Source: Oxalobacteraceae bacterium UBA6704
GTDB lineage: Bacteria; Pseudomonadota; Gammaproteobacteria; Burkholderiales; Burkholderiaceae_D
Assembly (NCBI GenBank): GCA_002454505.1
Contig: DKJA01000212.1
Span: 1 to 36,069, forward strand
DNA: 36,069 nt
Reading direction: 5' to 3'
Positions 32,299 to 36,069 of this stretch are shown here, in pieces. The translations under genes were made by a program, and so were the position numbers. Each line of letters opens with the position of its first letter. Positions within the stretch are counted from its first letter, which is position 1. The notes beneath the pieces are model-generated. The model was not told the DNA's origin. It did not search any database and worked only from the letters and a program-made list of their open reading frames with translations.

Positions 32299-33186
32299 AT
32301 GCAAGAATCGCTATCCAGCGCGCCCGCCGTGGCCGCCGTACCCCTGGCCGACTTCGTCAACATTGCCGCCTACAAATTCATCACGCTCGACAACCTGGAA
32401 GCACTGCGCACGCAGTATCAGGAAATCACGCAGCGCCTGGCCCTGAAAGGCACGATTCTGCTGACGCCGGAAGGCATCAACATGTTCCTGTCCGGTACCC
32501 GCGCGAACATCGACGAGTACCTGGCGTGGGTGCGCAGCGATGCGCGGCTGGCGGATCTGGAAGTGAAGGAAAGCCTGTCCGCCGAGCAGTCGCACAAGCG
32601 CATGCTGGTGAAGATCAAGGCCGAGATCATCACGATGCGCATGCCGCTGATCAAGCCGGAAGACGGCCGCGCGCCGTTCGTCGAAGCGAAGACGCTGAAG
32701 CGCTGGCTGGACCAGGGCCACGACGACAACGGCAAGCCGGTGGTGATGGTGGAAACCCGCAACGACTTCGAAGTGGACGTGGGCACGTTCAACAACACCG
32801 TCGACTACCGCATCAAGAAGTTCACCGAATTCCCCGCGCTGATCGAGGAGCACAAGGCCGATTTCGAAGGCAAGACGGTGGTCACCTTCTGCACCGGCGG
32901 CATCCGCTGCGAGAAGGCGGCGATCCACATGCAGAACATCGGCTACGACAATGTGTACCAGCTCGAAGGCGGCATCCTGAAGTACTTCGAGGAAGTGGGC
33001 GGCGCCCACTACACGGGCGACTGCTTCGTGTTCGACTACCGTACCGCGCTCAACCCGCAGCTGCAGCCGACGGAAACCGTGCAGTGCTTCGCCTGCCGCG
33101 CCGTCGTCACGCCGCGCCAGCAGCTGGCGCCGGAGTATGTGTACGAGGTGTCCTGCCCGCATTGCTACGGTAAGGCTGCGGAGTAA
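32299..33186 (+). CDS. trhO: tRNA uridine(34) hydroxylase (rhodanese-like)
   Basis: TrhO (formerly UPF0176/YceA, 295 residues) hydroxylates uridine 34 in certain tRNAs, the first step toward 5-carboxymethoxy- or methoxyuridine at the wobble base. The N-terminal domain shows LKGTILLTPEGINMFLSGTR. The rhodanese domain runs from about residue 130 to 230 and carries VVTFCTGGIRCEKAAIHMQN, with the active-site-like Cys in CTGGIRC. A cysteine-containing tail (VQCFACRAVV and VSCPHCYGKAAE) may bind zinc. ATG 32299 is chosen over the in-frame TTG at 32293 because of the TATAAT promoter and typical start. It is monocistronic here. Confidence 0.94.
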   Translation: MQESLSSAPAVAAVPLADFVNIAAYKFITLDNLEALRTQYQEITQRLALKGTILLTPEGINMFLSGTRANIDEYLAWVRSDARLADLEVKESLSAEQSHKRMLVKIKAEIITMRMPLIKPEDGRAPFVEAKTLKRWLDQGHDDNGKPVVMVETRNDFEVDVGTFNNTVDYRIKKFTEFPALIEEHKADFEGKTVVTFCTGGIRCEKAAIHMQNIGYDNVYQLEGGILKYFEEVGGAHYTGDCFVFDYRTALNPQLQPTETVQCFACRAVVTPRQQLAPEYVYEVSCPHCYGKAAE

Positions 33187-33334
33187 TACCGCTCGCCCCA
33201 GGCGGCGGCATCGCTTGCCCCGCCTGCGCTCTTCCCTCGCCCGTTACGCCACCTTCCCGCAGCCAGCTGCCAAAGCGCAAGACCTCCCAGGGTTGCCGCT
33301 GCAAAATGCAGCTACAACCAACGGAGGAGCTCCC

Positions 33335-33739
33335 ATGCAAATTGCGATTCACCACCCGAAGGCTTTCGCTTTCGGACTCCTGGCGGCAATGACGCAAGCA
33401 GGCGCCGCACCACCCTCACTGCCCTACCACTCGCACGCAACGGGAACACAGCTCGTGCGCGACATGCTGGCCGATCCGGCCAAGTCATCACTGAACTCGG
33501 TGCGGCGCGAACGCGCCATGGGCTACATCGATGGCGTGATGGATGCAACCGCCGGGCTGCGCTGGTGCCCCGCCGGGAAAAAAGTTTCCCACGAGCTGAA
33601 TTACTTCGTGGTGGAAGACATGGCCGGCATGAAGCCGGATCAATTGCAGGGCGACGCTGCCGCGCTAGTGCTTGCCGTGCTGGCGCGCGAGTATCCGTGC
33701 AATCCCTCCAATGCCACAGCCGCGTCTACGGGCGCATGA
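33335..33739 (+). CDS. Rap1a/Tai-like exported protein
   Basis: A 134-residue protein with a weak signal peptide (residues about 9-25, KAFAFGLLAAMTQAGAA). The mature part follows the Rap1a/Tai pattern: RAMGYIDGVMDATAGLRWCP, then a hydrophobic VVEDMAGMKPDQLQGDAAAL and LAVLAREYPC, with two cysteines (in WCP and EYPC) that pair in the known fold. Rap1a and Tai4 are periplasmic immunity proteins against type VI amidase effectors, but many homologs are orphans of unknown role. No type VI effector is seen nearby. ATG 33335 is preceded by GGAGGAG. A strong terminator follows at 33772. Confidence 0.75.
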   Translation: MQIAIHHPKAFAFGLLAAMTQAGAAPPSLPYHSHATGTQLVRDMLADPAKSSLNSVRRERAMGYIDGVMDATAGLRWCPAGKKVSHELNYFVVEDMAGMKPDQLQGDAAALVLAVLAREYPCNPSNATAASTGA

Positions 33740-33771
33740 GACTGCGAGCTGCCCAATGATGTGGGCACCCG

Positions 33772-33812
33772 AAAAAAAACGCCAGGCTCACGAATCAGCC
33801 TGGCGTTTTTTT
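33772..33812. terminator. Bidirectional intrinsic terminator
   Basis: AACGCCAGGCT and AGCCTGGCGTT form an 11-bp perfect stem with an 8-base loop, flanked by an A-run on the left (33772-33779) and a T-run on the right (33806-33812). It therefore works as an intrinsic terminator in both directions. It lies between the convergent Rap1a-like gene and the TolC-like gene. Confidence 0.92.
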
Positions 33813-33828
33813 GTGAGTACAGCGCTGC

Positions 33829-35163
33829 TTACTGGAAGAACGCAGCCAGCATCCGCACATCCTCGCCGGTCAGCGTGCCGGCGGCGGCGCGCAGGCGCAG
33901 CATGGCGATCATGTAGTTGTAGCGGGCTTGCGACAGGTCGCGCTGGGCCGTGAACAGCTGGCGCTGCGCCGTCAGCAGATCGAGATTGATCCGCACGCCG
34001 CCCTTGATGCTCTGCTCGGTTGCCTGGATCAGCAGGCTCGCCGAATCGACGGCCTTGATCAGCGCATCGATGCGGGCCACGCTGCTGACCATGATGTTGT
34101 AGTTCTTGCGCAGCTCCACCAGCACCTTGTCCGTTTGCGCCTGCAGGTCTTCGGCCGCCTTGCCGAAGCCGGCGGCCGCCTGGCGCGTCTGGGCACTCAC
34201 CGCACCGCCCGAATAGATCGGGATATTGACCTGGATACCGATACTGCGCAGGTCCTGCTTCTGGTCAATCGTGTTGGTGGTGTCGGAATCGGACTTCTGC
34301 AGCGTGCCGACGAAGTCCAGGCGCGGCGTATGGCCGGCGCGGGCGCGGTTGACTTCCTGCTTGGCCACATCCATGCCGAAACGCAGCGTCTTCAGCTCCG
34401 GGTTGCTCTCCATGGCAATCTGCTTCCAGGCGTCATAGCTGCGCCCGTCGGCCAGCGTGGCGCGGAAGCCCGGCCGCAGCTGGTCGACCTGCTTGACTTC
34501 CTCGCCGACGATACCGGTCAGCGTGTCCAGCGCCGTCATCAGGTTGTCCTGCGCTTCCAGCACCATTGCCTCGGCCAGGTCCAGGCGGGACTGGGTTTCC
34601 AGCGAATCCGTGCGCGTGCCCTCCCCTTTGCTGAACAACAGGTCGTTGACCTTGCGCTGTTCGGCATACATGTCGCGTTCGATCTTCGACAGTGCCAGCT
34701 GGTCTTCGCGCAGCAGCACATCGAGATAAGCGCCGGTGACGCGCAGGATCACTTCCTGCTCCTGGCTTTCGAACTGGGCCGCGGAGTAGTTACTTTGCGC
34801 CACGCCCTGCTTGTAGCGGGCCAGCGCGTCCAGGCTGATCACGGGCTGGCGCAGCTGCAGCACGGCGGAGCGCGACTTGTAGTCCTGGTCGCGCACGAGC
34901 GTGCCGTAGTCCGTCGTCAGCTTGTTCTTGTTGAGGCCGTAGCTGCCGCTGATGACAGGCAACAGCGCCGAGCGGCCGAGAATACGGTTTTCCTTGCCGC
35001 CCTCGTTGGCATACACGGCGGCGCGGTAGGCCGCATCGTTCTGCAGCGCTGCCTGGTAGGCCTGCGTCAGGCTCATTGCGGCGGCACTGCCGCCCTGCAG
35101 CAGCAACGCCGCGCCGAGGGCCAGAGGCAACAGGCGAATTTTCTTCAACACGGACACGGTCAT
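33829..35163 (-). CDS. TolC family outer membrane protein, type I secretion
   Basis: A 444-residue outer-membrane channel protein. The signal peptide runs to about residue 29 (LLPLALGAALLLQGGSAAA). The mature protein has the two TolC repeats: MSLTQAYQAALQNDAAYRAA and YRLLILGRSALLP-like entry (here ENRILGRSALLPVISGSYGL) in the first half, and a second half with ELKTLRFGMDVAKQEVNRAR and IQVNIPIYSGGAVSAQTRQA. Long heptad-rich helices form the periplasmic tunnel. Its ATG overlaps the stop of the HlyD-like gene (ATGA), the usual layout of type I export operons in beta-proteobacteria, so it likely exports a protein substrate rather than drugs. The terminator lies 17 bases after its stop. Confidence 0.92.
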   Translation of the reverse strand: MTVSVLKKIRLLPLALGAALLLQGGSAAAMSLTQAYQAALQNDAAYRAAVYANEGGKENRILGRSALLPVISGSYGLNKNKLTTDYGTLVRDQDYKSRSAVLQLRQPVISLDALARYKQGVAQSNYSAAQFESQEQEVILRVTGAYLDVLLREDQLALSKIERDMYAEQRKVNDLLFSKGEGTRTDSLETQSRLDLAEAMVLEAQDNLMTALDTLTGIVGEEVKQVDQLRPGFRATLADGRSYDAWKQIAMESNPELKTLRFGMDVAKQEVNRARAGHTPRLDFVGTLQKSDSDTTNTIDQKQDLRSIGIQVNIPIYSGGAVSAQTRQAAAGFGKAAEDLQAQTDKVLVELRKNYNIMVSSVARIDALIKAVDSASLLIQATEQSIKGGVRINLDLLTAQRQLFTAQRDLSQARYNYMIAMLRLRAAAGTLTGEDVRMLAAFFQ

Positions 35164-36069
35164 TCCTCGCTAAACGAAGTGTGGGCGCGGTCGAGCACGG
35201 GTTTCAGCAGGTAATTCATCATCGAGCGCTCGCCCGTCTTCACGAACAGTTCCACCGGCATGCCGGGACGGATCGGCAGCTCGGCCTTGGCGATCTGCTT
35301 CATGCCATCCGGCGTCACCTTGGCGCGCACGATGTAGTAGGCGTTGCCGGTGCGCTCGTCGACCGTGCGGTCGGCAGCCACGTTGACCACTTCGCCATCG
35401 ACGTGCGGCGTGTGCACCGAATTCACTGCCGAGAACGTCAGTTGCACCGGCAAACCGTCATACACCTTGTCCACCAGGTTCACGGGCAACTGGCCTTCCA
35501 CCACCAACGGATCGTCGCTCGGCACGATGTCCATCATCTTGAAACCCGGGGCGACGACACCGCCCGGCGTGAACACGGCCAGATTGACCACCGTGCCGGT
35601 GGCCGGCGAACGCACTTCCACATTTTTCAGATCCTGGCGCTGGGAGACCAGGCGGGCGCCTTGCGCATCGCCTTCCTTCTGCATATCGGACAGGGTCGTG
35701 CGCACCTCCTTCTGGTAATCCTGCAGGCGCTGCGCACGGCGCAGACCCAGTTCCGCAATCTGACGCTGCGCACGGCCGATGTTGCCGATGTCTTCGGACA
35801 AGGTGCCGCTGAGCTGCGCATAGGTACGTTCGAGATCCAGCAGACGGTTGCGGGCCACGTAGCCGTCCTTGGCCAGATCGCGCATGCCGCCCAGCTGCTC
35901 CTTCAGGATAGACATCTGTTCCTTCTTGGCGTCGCGCGACTCCTGCAAGCCCTGCATCTGCACTTTCAGGCCGGCGACGTTTTCATCCACAGCGGCCAGC
36001 TCGTTCTGCAGCGACGTCCGGCGCGCGCTGAACAGCTGCGTCTGCGTGCCGATCACTTCCGCCACGCGT
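35160..36069 (-). CDS. HlyD/PrtE-type periplasmic adaptor of type I secretion (5' end cut)
   Basis: About 303 C-terminal residues are present; the N-terminal membrane anchor and first biotinyl-lipoyl half lie beyond the window edge. The visible part starts in the long coiled coil (SLQNELAAVDENVAGLKVQM, KEQMSILKEQLGGMRDLAKD). It then passes through the lipoyl half-motif VEVRSPATGTVVNLAVFTPG, and the beta-barrel with VEGQLPVNLVDKVYDGLPVQ and LPIRPGMPVELFVKTGERSM, ending LLKPVLDRAHTSFSEE. The RPGMPVELFVKTGERSMMNYL stretch is a strong signature of PrtE/HlyD-type adaptors. It links an ABC exporter to the TolC-like channel encoded next. The ABC transporter and substrate are expected just outside. 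Confidence 0.92.
   Translation of the reverse strand, partial: RVAEVIGTQTQLFSARRTSLQNELAAVDENVAGLKVQMQGLQESRDAKKEQMSILKEQLGGMRDLAKDGYVARNRLLDLERTYAQLSGTLSEDIGNIGRAQRQIAELGLRRAQRLQDYQKEVRTTLSDMQKEGDAQGARLVSQRQDLKNVEVRSPATGTVVNLAVFTPGGVVAPGFKMMDIVPSDDPLVVEGQLPVNLVDKVYDGLPVQLTFSAVNSVHTPHVDGEVVNVAADRTVDERTGNAYYIVRAKVTPDGMKQIAKAELPIRPGMPVELFVKTGERSMMNYLLKPVLDRAHTSFSEE

Overview
The window is GC-rich, densely coded chromosomal DNA that looks like a member of the Massilia/Duganella/Pseudoduganella group (Oxalobacteraceae, Burkholderiales). This rests on the housekeeping order (yebC, purD, hemF, nadD, rsfS, rlmH, maf, rng), two PEP-CTERM proteins, a DUF6139-type small protein, and dispersed palindromic repeats of a kind I associate with this family from memory. 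There is no rRNA, tRNA, CRISPR array, integrase or transposase.

Layout. Positions 1-6664 hold a + strand housekeeping block: the 3' end of yebC, a palindrome-rich spacer, then purD-hemF-nadD-rsfS-rlmH-maf-rng, with several start/stop overlaps. Positions 6728-8711 hold a two-gene Septu-like anti-phage module (PtuA ATPase plus PtuB HNH nuclease). The ptuB reading frame is broken by an apparent loss of one base. Positions 8778-10534 hold a TPR protein and a small membrane protein. Positions 10653-18074 are an iron-uptake locus: a Fur-box promoter, FecI-type sigma factor, FecR-type regulator, TonB-dependent receptor with an N-terminal signalling domain, PepSY membrane protein, DUF3649 protein, a DUF3325 protein with an extra C-terminal domain, and a small exported protein. 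These genes overlap or nearly touch. The expected logic is that Fur represses the sigma gene when iron is plentiful, and the receptor then signals through FecR to the sigma factor to switch on its own gene.

Positions 18088-19787 (- strand) carry a GNAT acetyltransferase, a glutathione peroxidase and a PEP-CTERM protein. A 548-base gap follows (19788-20335), filled with hairpins and a dispersed repeat. Positions 20336-26622 are an envelope polysaccharide region: heptosyltransferase II, an O-antigen ligase-like protein, a divergent family 2 glycosyltransferase, a DUF6139-type protein, and an MBOAT acyltransferase with a membrane-anchored SGNH/AlgJ-like partner. Positions 26806-27807 hold a second PEP-CTERM gene and a decayed copy of its 3' end. 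Next come dnaE, a DUF4160/DUF2442 pair resembling a toxin-antitoxin unit, trhO, an orphan Rap1a/Tai-like exported protein and a clear bidirectional terminator. The window ends in a type I secretion operon (TolC-like protein, and an HlyD-like adaptor cut by the edge).

The strongest leads are the reverse-transcriptase-free Septu module with its broken nuclease gene, the 243-base composite hairpin repeat, the DUF3325 fusion, the histone-like tail on RsfS, and the PEP-CTERM gene remnant beside dnaE. All family assignments come from reading the translations; no database search was run.
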